Positions 1 through 9,330 of a DNA stretch of 35,857 bases are shown here, one piece after another. Position 1 is the first letter of the stretch, and each line of letters begins with the position of its first letter. The position numbers and the translations under genes are program-made. Source of the DNA: Gammaproteobacteria bacterium (GTDB lineage Bacteria > Pseudomonadota > Gammaproteobacteria > GRL18). The stretch lies in contig JALUZF010000070.1 in NCBI GenBank assembly GCA_027012135.1, positions 1 to 35,857 on the forward strand, written 5' to 3'. Below the pieces are notes generated by a model. The model saw only the letters and a list, made by a program, of their open reading frames with translations. It was not told the origin of the DNA and did no database searches.

Positions 1-747
1 TTCCTTAGCGGGTTGCTTTGTGGGTATATTTAATCCAATGAGTCTGCCCTGATTATTATAAACCAGTTTTGCAAATGTATATTTTTCATCTTTTACCTTT
101 TCTGCCAGAAGTTTGAATGTCCAGTAAGGAGTATCCTTAATAAGCTGATTCACTAGCCAGGCTGGAAGATTGCCTTCCGGATCTGTATGTTGTATCCAGG
201 TGATTTTGGTACCGGTTATATCTTCCTCAAGTTTGTAAGTTCCTACGCTTTTATTAACCCTGACAAGTTTAGACTGTTTGACTTTTTTACACTCTTTGGA
301 AGAATTATTTTTGCAATATTCTGCAGATGATGACGTTGTGATAGTAATAGCCTTTGAAGTGGGATCCTGTTTTAATATTGAATGAAAAATAAAATCTCGA
401 TTATCAAAAGGGAAAGGAACATAAATAATTTGATAATGATAGCGTTCGTTAAAGCTGATGTCTTTAAGTATAAATGAATCAATACAGCCATGAATCCAGT
501 CAGGAGAACTTTTTGCATCAAATAATACAGCCAGGATACTTCCCATCGAAGCATTAATATGAGTTGTTGCTTTAAATGTGGCAAACTTTGAATTTTTATG
601 CCTGTATATATAAACTTTGATGCCATCTTTATTCACTTTCAAAACATGATTTTCTTCATCCGTATCTGTCTCTGTTTCATTTGCCCATAAGGTACTTAAG
701 AACAAGATTGAACAGATAAAAAGAATAGTTTTGAAAGTAGTCTGCAT
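1..747 (-). CDS. START-domain (StAR-related lipid transfer-like) secreted protein, C-terminus cut by window edge
   Basis: The frame is open from an ATG at 745-747 to the window edge (249 codons, no stop), so the C-terminus is missing. The N-terminus is a signal peptide of about 22 residues (MQTTFKTILFICSILFL..., cleavage probably after LWA). The rest has the look of bacterial START-domain proteins: a motif like 'DGIKVYIYRH', then a helical 'SILAVLFDAKSSPDWIHGC' stretch, 'PFPFDNRDFIF', and near the end 'PEGNLPAWLVNQLIKDTPYW', which is typical of this family (hydrophobic ligand pocket, function usually unknown). The ribosome-binding site AAGGAG lies 11 nt upstream of the ATG. Base composition is clearly AT-richer than the genes from 2355 on. 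The upstream region, towards the LuxR gene at 990, is rich in dyads. Family assignment is moderately sure; the ligand is unknown. Confidence 0.75.
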   Translation of the reverse strand, partial: MQTTFKTILFICSILFLSTLWANETETDTDEENHVLKVNKDGIKVYIYRHKNSKFATFKATTHINASMGSILAVLFDAKSSPDWIHGCIDSFILKDISFNERYHYQIIYVPFPFDNRDFIFHSILKQDPTSKAITITTSSSAEYCKNNSSKECKKVKQSKLVRVNKSVGTYKLEEDITGTKITWIQHTDPEGNLPAWLVNQLIKDTPYWTFKLLAEKVKDEKYTFAKLVYNNQGRLIGLNIPTKQPAKE

Positions 748-926
748 AATATCTGCAACTCCTTCTGGTATAAGGAAGTTACCTTTACTTATTCAAAGGT
801 ATATTGAGATGTCTTACCGGGTTCTAATTTTATAAGAGCAAACGGATAGAGCATGTTCAAGACATCTCAGAGATAACTCCATATCTCTATAGTTAAGTAT
901 TTTACTAGGATATATAAAAAATAGAA

Positions 927-942
927 TCACCTGAACAGGTGA
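927..942. promoter_or_regulatory. 7-2-7 palindrome, possible LuxR/NarL-type operator (copy 1)
   Basis: TCACCTG-AA-CAGGTGA has perfectly complementary 7-bp arms with a 2-bp centre. A second copy starts 34 bp further on (961-976). Read on the minus strand, a 6-bp stem with a GTTC loop is followed by TTCTATTTTTT, so a role as terminator of the regulator gene is an alternative. Confidence 0.4.
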
Positions 943-960
943 AATTATTCACTAATTTTA

Positions 961-976
961 TCACCTGAACGGGTGA
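961..976. promoter_or_regulatory. 7-2-7 palindrome, possible LuxR/NarL-type operator (copy 2)
   Basis: TCACCTG-AA-CGGGTGA differs from the 927-942 copy at one position, which breaks one arm pair. It lies 14 bp past the stop codon of the LuxR-type gene and carries no T-run of its own on the minus strand. Confidence 0.35.
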
Positions 977-989
977 TGTTCTAAATGAA

Positions 990-2093
990 TTATTTTGTAG
1001 ATGTCCAGAGGTAGCTGGTAGTAATAAGTTTAACCAGCTCTATCTGATTGTTAACATTCATTTTACGGAAGATGTTTTTTAAATGAGTTTTAGCGGTATT
1101 AACAGTAATGTGTAGTTCTAACTCAGTATTTTTTAAATGGCAGCTTTTTGTCAAAGATGAAGCAACTTTAGCTTCAGAAGTTGTCAGGCCAAATATTTTT
1201 TTCAATACCTTTATGCTGCTATTTAACTCTATATCAGGATCTATTATAAAAATATTGGTCATATTTTTACATTGATATTGACTTTGAAAAGGAGTACGTC
1301 GGGTTTTAAATGGTTTTATATTAACCAGGTATGGTTTTGCTGAACTGTTTCTTGATAGCGTTGTTAAGTTTTCCTGGCTGCCATCTATATTTAAGTCAAT
1401 GACATCAGAAAGTAATTTTGAATTACTTATATTACCATGATAAATATAATTGTTGATAATAACCAACCCATCTTTCTTTTCCAGAAGTAATTTTGCATAA
1501 TTGTTAAGATAGAAAACCCTGCTGTCGGTATCAGCAATAATAGAGCCTACAGGCTGATGCTTCAGATAGTGCAATCCTGCTCTGATATATTTCTCATTTA
1601 AAGCATTTTTTTTGTGGATTTTAACTGCTCTGGCAATATGACTTTTTAGTCTGTTAATAATAGCTATATCTTCATCATTAAAGGGGGGTTCAGTAATTTT
1701 ACGATCAACGATAATAAACAAATCTTCAAATTGATCGATTGTAATGCATAAGGCCAAATGGTAAGCAATTAATTCAGCCTGGAAAACTTCCCGGTATATT
1801 AATGACGAACTGAAAATTTTATTATTAGATGGGTTAAAAATTTGTACTACAGCAGGATTGGACTGAGCTAAATTAATTCTGGGATCATCATTGGGCAAGT
1901 ATTTAAATAATACTTGCTGGAATTCTTTAGAAATACCGCAGGAAGCAGAATATCTGGATTTATTTATCTGACTATTTATCGAGAGAATTAAGACCGAATT
2001 GGCTTTTAAAGTTATAGCCAGTTTCTTACAAAAAACGTCCCAATCACGAACATTGATAATTCCTGAATAAAGCGTTTCAAGTAATTCTTCCAT
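990..2093 (-). CDS. LuxR/NarL-family HTH transcriptional regulator with PAS-like sensor region
   Basis: This is a 367-residue DNA-binding regulator. The C-terminal ~65 residues form a GerE/LuxR helix-turn-helix: 'FGLTTSEAKVASSLTKS', then 'ITVNTAKTHLKNIFRKMNV', which matches the T-x-E-A...VNTAKTHLKNIFxKxxV signature. The N-terminal two thirds have no sure family. Residues about 1-165 resemble the GAF-like sensor half of GAF-PAS-LuxR regulators, and 'KHQPVGSIIADTDSRVFYLNNYA' at about 178-200 is a typical PAS opening. There is no phosphoacceptor receiver domain, so a ligand rather than a kinase is the likely signal. The ATG at 2091-2093 has no clear Shine-Dalgarno. The gene is AT-rich like its START neighbour. 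It occupies the place downstream of pdxA where rsmA and apaH often follow in other gammaproteobacteria. Confidence 0.8.
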   Translation of the reverse strand: MEELLETLYSGIINVRDWDVFCKKLAITLKANSVLILSINSQINKSRYSASCGISKEFQQVLFKYLPNDDPRINLAQSNPAVVQIFNPSNNKIFSSSLIYREVFQAELIAYHLALCITIDQFEDLFIIVDRKITEPPFNDEDIAIINRLKSHIARAVKIHKKNALNEKYIRAGLHYLKHQPVGSIIADTDSRVFYLNNYAKLLLEKKDGLVIINNYIYHGNISNSKLLSDVIDLNIDGSQENLTTLSRNSSAKPYLVNIKPFKTRRTPFQSQYQCKNMTNIFIIDPDIELNSSIKVLKKIFGLTTSEAKVASSLTKSCHLKNTELELHITVNTAKTHLKNIFRKMNVNNQIELVKLITTSYLWTSTK

Positions 2094-2354
2094 GGTTTAA
2101 TCCGGATTGTGTTTAAAATTAAAGAACTTACACTTATTAATGAGTACCTGTTTGCTGAATAAGATGAATTATTAAGGGTTTATATGTTGATTTAGACTGA
2201 TAATAGTAGACTATAATACTAGGATACTTCGTTTAATACTATTGTATAAAATATTAAATTGTAAAGGGATAGTACTTAACTATTATAGTTTTTCCCTATC
2301 TGATGCGAGATGTAAAATGGTAATAGTCTGGGATATTCCAGTACGATGAATTAT

Positions 2355-3338
2355 TTATGTTTTATCAGAATTTACCATTTGCAGGGCAATCTGAATGGCA
2401 TAATGTAGACTGCCGGTATCGGCCTGGCCTGTGCCGGCCAGTTCCAGGGCGGTGCCGTGATCGACGGAGGTGCGAATAATGGGCAGGCCCAGGGAGATAT
2501 TGACGGCGCGGCCAAAGCCCTGGTATTTAAGTACCGGCAGGCCCTGATCGTGGTACATGGCCAGTACCGCATCGGCCTGTTGCAGATTCTTTCTGGCAAA
2601 CAGGGTATCGGCGGGTAAGGGGCCCGTCAGGTTCATGCCCTGGTCATTAAGCTGTTGCAATACTGGTATAATAGTGTCCAGCTCCTCGGTGCCCAGGTGA
2701 CCGTCTTCCCCGGCATGAGGGTTAAGACCGCACACCAGAATATGGGGCTTGCTGATCCCGAACCTGGTTTGCATGTCATGGTTTAAAATGCTTAATACCC
2801 GGGTCAGACTGTCCCGGGTAATGGCCTGAGCGACTTCTTTTAGCGGCAGATGGGTGGTGGCCAGAGCCACCCGCATTTCTTCAGTGGCCAGCATCATGAC
2901 CACTTTTTCAGTGCTGGTTTTATCGGCCAGATATTCGGTATGCCCGGTAAAGGGAATACCGGCGTTATTGATAATACCTTTATGGACAGGGCCGGTGACC
3001 AGGGCATCAAAACGGCCGTTGAGACAGCCGGTAACGGCTTCGTCCAGTGTTTTGAGCACATAGGCGGCATTATCCGGGTTGAGTATGCCGCATTCAGAGG
3101 GTTTAATGAGTTCAGTGGTCTGGTAATAGAGTCGCCCGGAGCCGGAAGGCTCGCTCTGGTTCTGATATTCAATGAGTTTAACAGGCAGGTTCAGCTGTCG
3201 GGCTCTGTGTTCTAAAAGCGTCGGATCGGCCAGGGCAATGAGCTGAAAATCATGGGGCAGCTGAGCGTACTGTATGCAGAGTTCGGGACCGATTCCGGCG
3301 GGTTCACCGGGTGTCAGGGCCAGTTGTGCCAGCGGCAT
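2355..3338 (-). CDS. pdxA: 4-hydroxythreonine-4-phosphate dehydrogenase PdxA
   Basis: PdxA oxidises 4-phosphohydroxy-L-threonine with NAD; the product feeds PdxJ in the DXP-dependent pyridoxal 5'-phosphate pathway in the cytoplasm. At 327 residues it is the normal family length. Diagnostic motifs are the N-terminal '[12 protein letters not shown]' (residues 8-19), 'TGHTEYLA' (His133), 'ATTHLPL' (His about 163), 'NPHAGEDG' (His about 208) and '[10 protein letters not shown]' (His about 263). The last three histidines are the expected divalent-metal ligands. The ATG overlaps the surA stop by one base (TGATG), so translation is probably coupled to surA. It is the last gene of the lptD-surA-pdxA operon. 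Confidence 0.96.
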   Translation of the reverse strand: MPLAQLALTPGEPAGIGPELCIQYAQLPHDFQLIALADPTLLEHRARQLNLPVKLIEYQNQSEPSGSGRLYYQTTELIKPSECGILNPDNAAYVLKTLDEAVTGCLNGRFDALVTGPVHKGIINNAGIPFTGHTEYLADKTSTEKVVMMLATEEMRVALATTHLPLKEVAQAITRDSLTRVLSILNHDMQTRFGISKPHILVCGLNPHAGEDGHLGTEELDTIIPVLQQLNDQGMNLTGPLPADTLFARKNLQQADAVLAMYHDQGLPVLKYQGFGRAVNISLGLPIIRTSVDHGTALELAGTGQADTGSLHYAIQIALQMVNSDKT

Positions 3339-4687
3339 CAGCCGTTGTCCAGGCGGATTTCAACATAGGCCTCATCGCGGATACGGCGATAAAAGGCTTC
3401 TTTCTGCTCGGCAATTTTACGCTGAGTGAGGATTTCGCGGGCTTTGTCCTTGAGCATTTCGTCGGCATCATCATGGGTACGCCGGCCCAGAACTTCAATA
3501 ATATGGTAGCCGAAACTGGTACGGATAACATTACTGATTTCACCGGGTTCCAGTTGGTTTAGGGCAGCTTCAAATTCAGGTACCATAGTGCCTTCCTTGA
3601 ACCAGCCCAGATCACCGCCTTTGGAGGCAGATGAAGTATCCTCAGAATAGGCCTTGGCCATAGTGGCAAAGTCTTCACCATTAATGATACGGTTGCGGAT
3701 CTGTCTTAGACGTTCTATAACCTGCTCATTATCATCGATAATACTGGGTTTAATCAGTATATGCCGGGCATGAGTCTGGGTGATCACATGGGAGCGGCCG
3801 CCTTTGGCATCCACCAGCTGGATAATATGAAAGCCGCTGGGACTGCGGATGGGATTGGATATTTCACCTTTTTTCATTTTACTGACCACTTCAGTAAAAA
3901 TAGAGGGCAGTTCACCGGCTTTACGCCAGCCCAGGTCACCGCCGTCCAGGGCATTCTGGCCATCGGATATGGACAGGGCCATTTCAGAAAAGTCTTTGCC
4001 GGCCCGCAGTTCCTTAACCACTTTTTCGGCTTTCTTCTCAGCCTGCTGAATGACTGCTGGTGATGCGCCTTCCGGGGTGGCAATCAGAATATGTTTAAGG
4101 TGATAGGCCTGTTCCAGGCCGCCCTGCTTGTCAATATTAAACAGAAAGTTTTCAACTTCCTGATCACTGACGGTCACCTTGTTGATAACATTACGCTGCA
4201 GCAGGCGCTTTAAAATGATCTGTTTTTTAATTTCATCCTGAAAACGTCTGAAGTCTATGCCCTGAGCGGCCAGCTGTTCGCGGAATTCACTGATGGACAT
4301 ATTATTTTGCGCCGCAATACGGGTAATGGCACGGTTTAAGGTGGTATCGTCCACTTTAATGCCGGTACGACGCGCCAGATCAAGCTGAATGCGATCCAGG
4401 ATCATACGCTCCAGTACCTGTTTACCCAGCACATTTGCAGGTGGCAGTTTAGCGCCTTTTTTCTGCAGGTTCCTGACCACATCACGGAATTCATGTTTCA
4501 GTTCAAGCTGAGTAATCACATCATCATTAACAACGGCAACAATATTATCCAGCGGCACAATTTCTTCAGCCAAAGTGGAAACAATGCTCAGGCAGAATAA
4601 CAGCAGGCTGAGAAAAGTAAGCAGAAGCGCCTTTTTATTCGTTGTATTTATTGTTGTATTTATATAAGGTCTTGCTGTAAATAACAT
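3338..4687 (-). CDS. surA: Periplasmic chaperone / peptidyl-prolyl isomerase SurA
   Basis: SurA escorts unfolded outer-membrane proteins, including LptD, through the periplasm to the BAM complex. The 449-residue product has a signal peptide with hydrophobic core '[20 protein letters not shown]' (about residues 21-40). The SurA N-terminal chaperone domain follows ('[15 protein letters not shown]', about 45-180). Two parvulin-type rotamase domains begin at '[13 protein letters not shown]' (about 195) and '[11 protein letters not shown]' (about 306), each ending in the G-F/Y-H-I-I motif. A C-terminal helix completes the chaperone module. The gene starts 26 bp after the lptD stop and overlaps pdxA by one base. 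The 15-20 residues before the hydrophobic core are slightly long for a signal peptide, so an internal start is possible. Confidence 0.95.
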   Translation of the reverse strand: MLFTARPYINTTINTTNKKALLLTFLSLLLFCLSIVSTLAEEIVPLDNIVAVVNDDVITQLELKHEFRDVVRNLQKKGAKLPPANVLGKQVLERMILDRIQLDLARRTGIKVDDTTLNRAITRIAAQNNMSISEFREQLAAQGIDFRRFQDEIKKQIILKRLLQRNVINKVTVSDQEVENFLFNIDKQGGLEQAYHLKHILIATPEGASPAVIQQAEKKAEKVVKELRAGKDFSEMALSISDGQNALDGGDLGWRKAGELPSIFTEVVSKMKKGEISNPIRSPSGFHIIQLVDAKGGRSHVITQTHARHILIKPSIIDDNEQVIERLRQIRNRIINGEDFATMAKAYSEDTSSASKGGDLGWFKEGTMVPEFEAALNQLEPGEISNVIRTSFGYHIIEVLGRRTHDDADEMLKDKAREILTQRKIAEQKEAFYRRIRDEAYVEIRLDNG

Positions 4688-4713
4688 TTATTTATCCTAT
4701 TGATTCCAGTCAA

Positions 4714-7575
4714 CTAATTGCTCCAGTCAACAAAGCCGGGAATATCATCAACCAGATTACTGCCGCCGCCAATAGACTGACCAACGCTGCCCAGTCCTTT
4801 AAACTGAATCTGCATCATGACGTAGTTATTGGAATCGGCATAATAATCTCTTTGATCCCGGCCTACTACTAAACGCAGGGCATAACAGCAGCTGTCATAT
4901 TCAACACCTACTTTGGCATCCAGGGTATAGCTGTCACGTTCATTGTTTGTCAGGCTGGCCTGCCAGTCGTATAACGAGTAATACCAGTGTGCAAGTGCAC
5001 GCCATTGAGGAAGAATTTTCCAGTAAATGGAAGCCTCTATTTGTTCATAATCCTGGGCACGATAGGAATAATCCAGGTTAGCAATATGGTATCGGTCAGA
5101 TTTGTACTGCAGACGATAACGGCTTTCATCGGTACGGCCACTATTATTGGGATCATAAAGTAGAGAGTAGGAGGTATACCAGTTACGGGCAAAACGGCTG
5201 GTTATTTCAGACGCTATAGCTGAACTTGAATTGGTATCCCTGTCTTCCTGAGCATTTGTTCTTAAGGGATTGCCATTTTGATCATAATAAAGACTGACAT
5301 TGCGATCTTCAAAATAATAAATCTGGCCAATCGATGCTGTTAAACGTTCTGTACCGGTATCACTATCCATCAGTCGACTGGTGACGGCAGCGGTAAGCTG
5401 ATTGGCATCCCCTAAACGATCAAAGCCATTAAAACGATTTTCTCTGAATAGCTGATTAAAGCTGAAGGTTGACAGGGAGGTATCAAAAATCGGGATATCA
5501 CTCTGATTCCTTTCCGGTACATATAAATAATACAGGCGGGGTTCCAGAGTCTGCTGCATGGGCAGATTAAACAGGGTCAAGTCGCGGTCAAAATATAGGC
5601 CGCTGTCCAGACTGAATATCGGTGCTACCCTGGAAGGGCTGTCATCATCCAGTAATGTTTTAGTTGTGTCGCTGGTGGAGCCAAAATATGTTATATCCTG
5701 ATCTTCATTATCCAGTTTATAGGTCACCATATCCAGGCTGACTTTAGGCGTAATAAAACTATAGGAATTCCTGAACGGCAGACTGATATTAGGGCTTATA
5801 TGAAAACGACTGCCTTCAACTCGCTCCGTATCAGGCAAATTGTCATAAGGATCTTCCCAGTTTTGTGCAAAGGTAACAAACTCGGAATTAAACCCGGCTC
5901 TTAAATCGACACCATAGGTCGTATAGTCATCATCAGCAGATAAGGTAATTTGCGGCAGGCGACTATAGGTATGATTGGCGGCACGTAATTCCTGATAACC
6001 CTGAGCTCTGGCCATAAAATTAAAGACATCACCGTTATAACGTACCAGACCTTCGCGTAGTAAATGTGTGACACTCTTATCTCTCAGATTATTACCGAAG
6101 TCTTCCAGGTAATAACGGTCAGTAACATAGTTGTAATCAACATTTCCGGACCAGCCGTTACCCCAGTTGGCCCGTTGCTGTAGGCTGAAGGCTCCGCGGT
6201 TTTTAGAAATATCTTTGGGTTCCTGCTTACCGTTAATAATCGGGTTGTTATTGATACCCTCTCTCTGAATAATTTCTGCGGTGTCTCTGCGGTCATCATA
6301 AGAACGGTCATTTAACCATTCGGCATATACTTCACCGGAATGATTTTCACTTAAATAACGGTATTCACCACCAAGCATTAAACCGCGGTCCGATAACACC
6401 CGGGGTGTTACGGTGGCATCCTGATCAGGGGCTATATTAAAATAATAGGGTGTGGCCATTTCAAAGCCGTTGCGATCGGAATTGCCAATAGTAGGCATCA
6501 GGAAACCGCTCTGACGTTCATTATTGAGCGGGAAGCGGATATAGGGCGTATAAGCGACCGGAACACCCTTAAAGCGCATAACGGCATGAGTGCCTTCACC
6601 ATATCCTTCTTCGGTATGCAGTTCCAGATCGCTGGCGCTTAATTCCCAGTCAGGATCACTGGTAGGACAGGTTGTATAGGTCGGGTTATCCAGGTTAATG
6701 GTACCGGGTTTAAAGCGGATATTGTCCGCTACACCATGAGCAGGACGGGTCGGCAGTTCATAGCTGGCATTGTCCAGACGGCCTTTACGTTCATCACTCT
6801 GATAGCGGGCGGTATCACCTTTAAAAATAATGCCCGGCTCGCTAATCACGACATTGCCTTTGGCGTCAAAAATCTGGGTAGTTTTATTATAACTGGCCTG
6901 ATCAGAGGTTAATTTCTGAATATTTTTGGTAATCACGACATTACCGCTGAAATCAATCTGATTGGAATCCGGTGAGACAGCCTCATCGGCTTCAATATTG
7001 GTACTTTCATCGGCCTGAGCCTGCATGGCCTTGCGGTCAATCTCAGCCATGGGCTGAACTGCACAGCTTGACCAGGTATTGACTTCACCTGGAGCCCGTG
7101 GTTTGTAGACCGGTTGAACAACTGCAATACCGCCACTGGGACCCACATTAGGATCGGAAAAATCCGGTTCCGGAAACTTCGGTTTCTGAACCACTTCAGC
7201 ATCCTGGGGTACGGGTAAAGGTATATGTGCACCGCTTACACGCGGTGCCAGCTGACCATTGGCAGCAGCACAGTTCCACTGGCCATTATCCATAGGCTGA
7301 CACTGCCAGCCATTGGCCTGATAATTTTCCGCCAGCACATTTTGAGATGCTACTAACACAGATAGAGACACAGACAGGGTCAGGAAAGGAACCGTGGTAC
7401 TGATTCGGACTGGAAAGCGGGCTGAAATTTTACCTGTAAACATTCCACGAATAATTGAGCTGAGCGGCCTGTAGCCTGACCCGTTACTTGAATTGTGCAA
7501 TATCTTGTCCGCCTGATTGCCAGCATCAGAATGCTGTTCTAAGTGTATTTGCCCGGATGCTTCCAGTTTATCCAT
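4714..7575 (-). CDS. lptD: LPS-assembly protein LptD (outer-membrane beta-barrel)
   Basis: LptD, with the lipoprotein LptE, inserts lipopolysaccharide into the outer leaflet of the outer membrane. The frame encodes 953 residues: a hydrophobic signal segment (about 57-82), a Cys-rich N-terminal linker (Cys92, Cys102, Cys171), an OstA/LptA-like beta-jellyroll (about 185-300) and a C-terminal barrel with many Asn/Tyr/Asp-rich strands. The vicinal cysteine pair 'DSCC' at about 895-896 matches the pair that forms the inter-domain disulfides in E. coli LptD. The long N-terminus before the signal segment suggests that Met45 (ATG at 7441-7443) is the real start, but neither start has a good ribosome-binding site, so the longest frame is given. 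surA follows 26 bp downstream. Confidence 0.94.
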   Translation of the reverse strand: MDKLEASGQIHLEQHSDAGNQADKILHNSSNGSGYRPLSSIIRGMFTGKISARFPVRISTTVPFLTLSVSLSVLVASQNVLAENYQANGWQCQPMDNGQWNCAAANGQLAPRVSGAHIPLPVPQDAEVVQKPKFPEPDFSDPNVGPSGGIAVVQPVYKPRAPGEVNTWSSCAVQPMAEIDRKAMQAQADESTNIEADEAVSPDSNQIDFSGNVVITKNIQKLTSDQASYNKTTQIFDAKGNVVISEPGIIFKGDTARYQSDERKGRLDNASYELPTRPAHGVADNIRFKPGTINLDNPTYTTCPTSDPDWELSASDLELHTEEGYGEGTHAVMRFKGVPVAYTPYIRFPLNNERQSGFLMPTIGNSDRNGFEMATPYYFNIAPDQDATVTPRVLSDRGLMLGGEYRYLSENHSGEVYAEWLNDRSYDDRRDTAEIIQREGINNNPIINGKQEPKDISKNRGAFSLQQRANWGNGWSGNVDYNYVTDRYYLEDFGNNLRDKSVTHLLREGLVRYNGDVFNFMARAQGYQELRAANHTYSRLPQITLSADDDYTTYGVDLRAGFNSEFVTFAQNWEDPYDNLPDTERVEGSRFHISPNISLPFRNSYSFITPKVSLDMVTYKLDNEDQDITYFGSTSDTTKTLLDDDSPSRVAPIFSLDSGLYFDRDLTLFNLPMQQTLEPRLYYLYVPERNQSDIPIFDTSLSTFSFNQLFRENRFNGFDRLGDANQLTAAVTSRLMDSDTGTERLTASIGQIYYFEDRNVSLYYDQNGNPLRTNAQEDRDTNSSSAIASEITSRFARNWYTSYSLLYDPNNSGRTDESRYRLQYKSDRYHIANLDYSYRAQDYEQIEASIYWKILPQWRALAHWYYSLYDWQASLTNNERDSYTLDAKVGVEYDSCCYALRLVVGRDQRDYYADSNNYVMMQIQFKGLGSVGQSIGGGSNLVDDIPGFVDWSN

Positions 7576-7708
7576 TTTTTGTTATTTCGTTTTATAATTA
7601 CGACAAGTGTTAAGCTATGTAAAACCGCCATTTTAGCACTGATAGTTAGAGTCTGTCGAACGGATTTTAAAGCTAAATAAATCCGTTGAATAGAGTAATT
7701 TATTCAGC

Positions 7709-8197
7709 TTAATAAGGTTTTTTAAATTCGGACTGTTCCCAGCTCTGAAAAACTTGCAGGGCTTTTTCCCGTACATCCGGCTCTTTAATGCGGGCCAGGG
7801 TGATGCTTTTCTGCTCATCGGGAAGACGGAGTTCCCTGAAAATAAACGCATCATCAAAGCCAATTTTGCTGGCATCCTCATAGGTGTTGGCATAGTAAAC
7901 TTTATCGATACGGGCCCAGTAAATGGCTGACAGGCACATGGGACAGGGCTGGCTGCTAGCGTACAGGGTGCAGCCAGTAAGGGCATAGCGGTTGATATTT
8001 CGGCAGGCATTACGAATGGCTTCTATCTCGGCATGAGCCGTTGGATCATTATTCCTGGTCACCTGGTTACTGCCCCGGCCAATGATCTGCCCGTCTTTTA
8101 TAATGACAGCACCAAATGGACCGCCGCAATGTTCAATGGAGGTCTGGGCCAGTTCAATGGCAGCCGTCATAAACTGTTGATGTAATGAGGTATTCAT
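7709..8197 (-). CDS. guaD: Guanine deaminase-like nucleoside/nucleobase deaminase (CDA superfamily)
   Basis: This is a zinc-dependent cytidine-deaminase-fold enzyme. The pattern 'NDPTAHAEIEAIRNAC' (His55, catalytic Glu57) followed by 'SSQPCPMCLSAIYWARIDKVYYA' (zinc ligands Cys85, Cys88) and 'GFDDAFIFREL' is that of the Bacillus GuaD type, which deaminates guanine to xanthine. TadA-type tRNA adenosine deaminases lack the 'GFDD.FI' part. The start chosen is the ATG at 8195-8197 (162 residues), which has AGGA 11 nt upstream; a longer frame to 8242 adds 15 residues that look unrelated to the family. The gene stands alone, divergent from the sigma54 activator at 8329. Substrate identity is inferred from motif resemblance only. 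Confidence 0.82.
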   Translation of the reverse strand: MNTSLHQQFMTAAIELAQTSIEHCGGPFGAVIIKDGQIIGRGSNQVTRNNDPTAHAEIEAIRNACRNINRYALTGCTLYASSQPCPMCLSAIYWARIDKVYYANTYEDASKIGFDDAFIFRELRLPDEQKSITLARIKEPDVREKALQVFQSWEQSEFKKPY

Positions 8198-8328
8198 GTT
8201 TTTACTAGTCCTGACCGGCTTTGCTGTCTTGATCTGAATCATTTTAACTTATTATAGTATTCTGCTATTATGTCAGCACTGAAAATTTTGTAAACCCGGT
8301 GCATTACCTTAAAATGTACCTGTCCTAA

Positions 8329-9321
8329 ATGAATACGGAAACAGCTATGATCGATTCCAGACAACACTACAATGAGCACCCGTCGCAGTTAATAGGTGAT
8401 TCTCCTGAACTGACTCGTGTAGTGTGGGCATCCAGAATTACTGCAGCCTCTGATGTTACGGTGTTAATTCAGGGTGAAAGCGGTAGTGGTAAGGAGCTGT
8501 TTGCCCGTGCTATTCATAACGACAGTCAGAGAAATGAACAGCCCATGGTGACAGTTAACTGTGCCGCCATTCCGGAAAACCTGGCTGAATCCATGCTGTT
8601 CGGACATCTTAAAGGTTCTTTTACCAGTGCCATTGCCGATCAGCAGGGGTATGTTCAGTCTGCGGACAAAGGTACCCTGTTTCTGGATGAGGTGGGTGAA
8701 CTGTCTTTGCCGGTTCAGGCCAAGTTATTACGTTTTCTGGAATCCTCGGAATGCGAAAAGGTAGGCTCTACGGTCACGGAAAAAGTGGATGTCCGGGTTA
8801 TTGCGGCCACCAACCGGGATTTGCGTGCAGAAATTAAAAAAGGCAATTTTCGGGAGGATCTGTTCTATCGTCTGCATGTTGTGCCACTGGAAATTCCGCC
8901 CCTGCGTGAACGCATCAGTGATTTAAAAGCCTTGCTTGAACATTTTACGCAAACTCTGGCACTACAATATCAGGTCGCTGCGCCTGATTATAGTAAAGCG
9001 GCCATAAAAGCCCTGAAAGAATACCACTGGCCGGGTAATGTCCGGGAACTGCGTAATCTGTGTGAGCGTATGACCATCCTGCTGGCCGGTCAGACTGTTG
9101 ATGTGGATAACCTTCCCGTTGAAATAAAAACGGCCAGGCAGGGCGGTAAAAATACTCTGGTTTCTTTACCGGAAAACGGCCTGTCTCTGGAAAAGCTGGA
9201 AATTGAACTGATTCAGCAGGCTCTGGAAAAAACTTCAGGCAACCGTACCCGCGCAGCGCGTTTACTGGGACTGACCCGGGATACCCTTTTGTACCGCCTG
9301 AAAAAATATTCCCTGACCTGA
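8329..9321 (+). CDS. Stand-alone sigma54-dependent transcriptional activator (AAA+ plus Fis-type HTH), no receiver domain
   Basis: This 330-residue bacterial enhancer-binding protein has only about 20 residues before the AAA+ domain. Walker A is 'GESGSGKE' (49-56), the Walker B-like segment is 'GTLFLDEVGEL', the sensor segment is 'RVIAATNRDLR', and 'YHWPGNVRELRNLCER' is the C-terminal AAA+ signature. A Fis-like HTH ends the protein ('SGNRTRAARLLGLTRDTLLYRLKKY'). The sigma54-contacting loop reads GSFTSA (96-101) instead of the consensus GAFTGA. With no receiver, GAF or PAS domain, it may be constitutive or controlled by a partner protein, as known for PspF. An alternative ATG at 8347 has a better-placed GGA. 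The target genes are not evident; the divergent deaminase gene is the nearest candidate. Confidence 0.9.
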   Translation: MNTETAMIDSRQHYNEHPSQLIGDSPELTRVVWASRITAASDVTVLIQGESGSGKELFARAIHNDSQRNEQPMVTVNCAAIPENLAESMLFGHLKGSFTSAIADQQGYVQSADKGTLFLDEVGELSLPVQAKLLRFLESSECEKVGSTVTEKVDVRVIAATNRDLRAEIKKGNFREDLFYRLHVVPLEIPPLRERISDLKALLEHFTQTLALQYQVAAPDYSKAAIKALKEYHWPGNVRELRNLCERMTILLAGQTVDVDNLPVEIKTARQGGKNTLVSLPENGLSLEKLEIELIQQALEKTSGNRTRAARLLGLTRDTLLYRLKKYSLT

Positions 9322-9330
9322 GATTTTACT

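Larger units (their letters stand above)
780..976. promoter_or_regulatory. Dyad-rich control region between LuxR-type regulator and START gene
   Basis: On the + strand five dyads follow one another: TACCTTT/AAAGGTA (780-786/795-801); a perfect 10-bp inverted repeat GAGATGTCTT/AAGACATCTC (806-815/859-868); AGAGATA/TATCTCT (869-875/882-888); a 7-2-7 dyad TCACCTG-AA-CAGGTGA (927-942); and a near copy TCACCTG-AA-CGGGTGA (961-976). The whole stretch lies upstream of the START gene (minus strand) and downstream of the LuxR-type gene. The 7-2-7 layout is the one known for NarL-type GerE/LuxR HTH dimers, so a link to the adjacent regulator is plausible but inferred. The 927-942 dyad followed by a T-rich run on the minus strand could instead end LuxR transcription. 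Confidence 0.5.

Noticed and set aside
372-626. 84-codon minus-strand frame inside the START gene
   Set aside because: It is frame-shifted within the longer open frame 1-747, which has a signal peptide and family features.
7633-8010. 125-codon minus-strand frame overlapping the deaminase
   Set aside because: Other frame of the deaminase gene, whose zinc and catalytic motifs fix the true frame.
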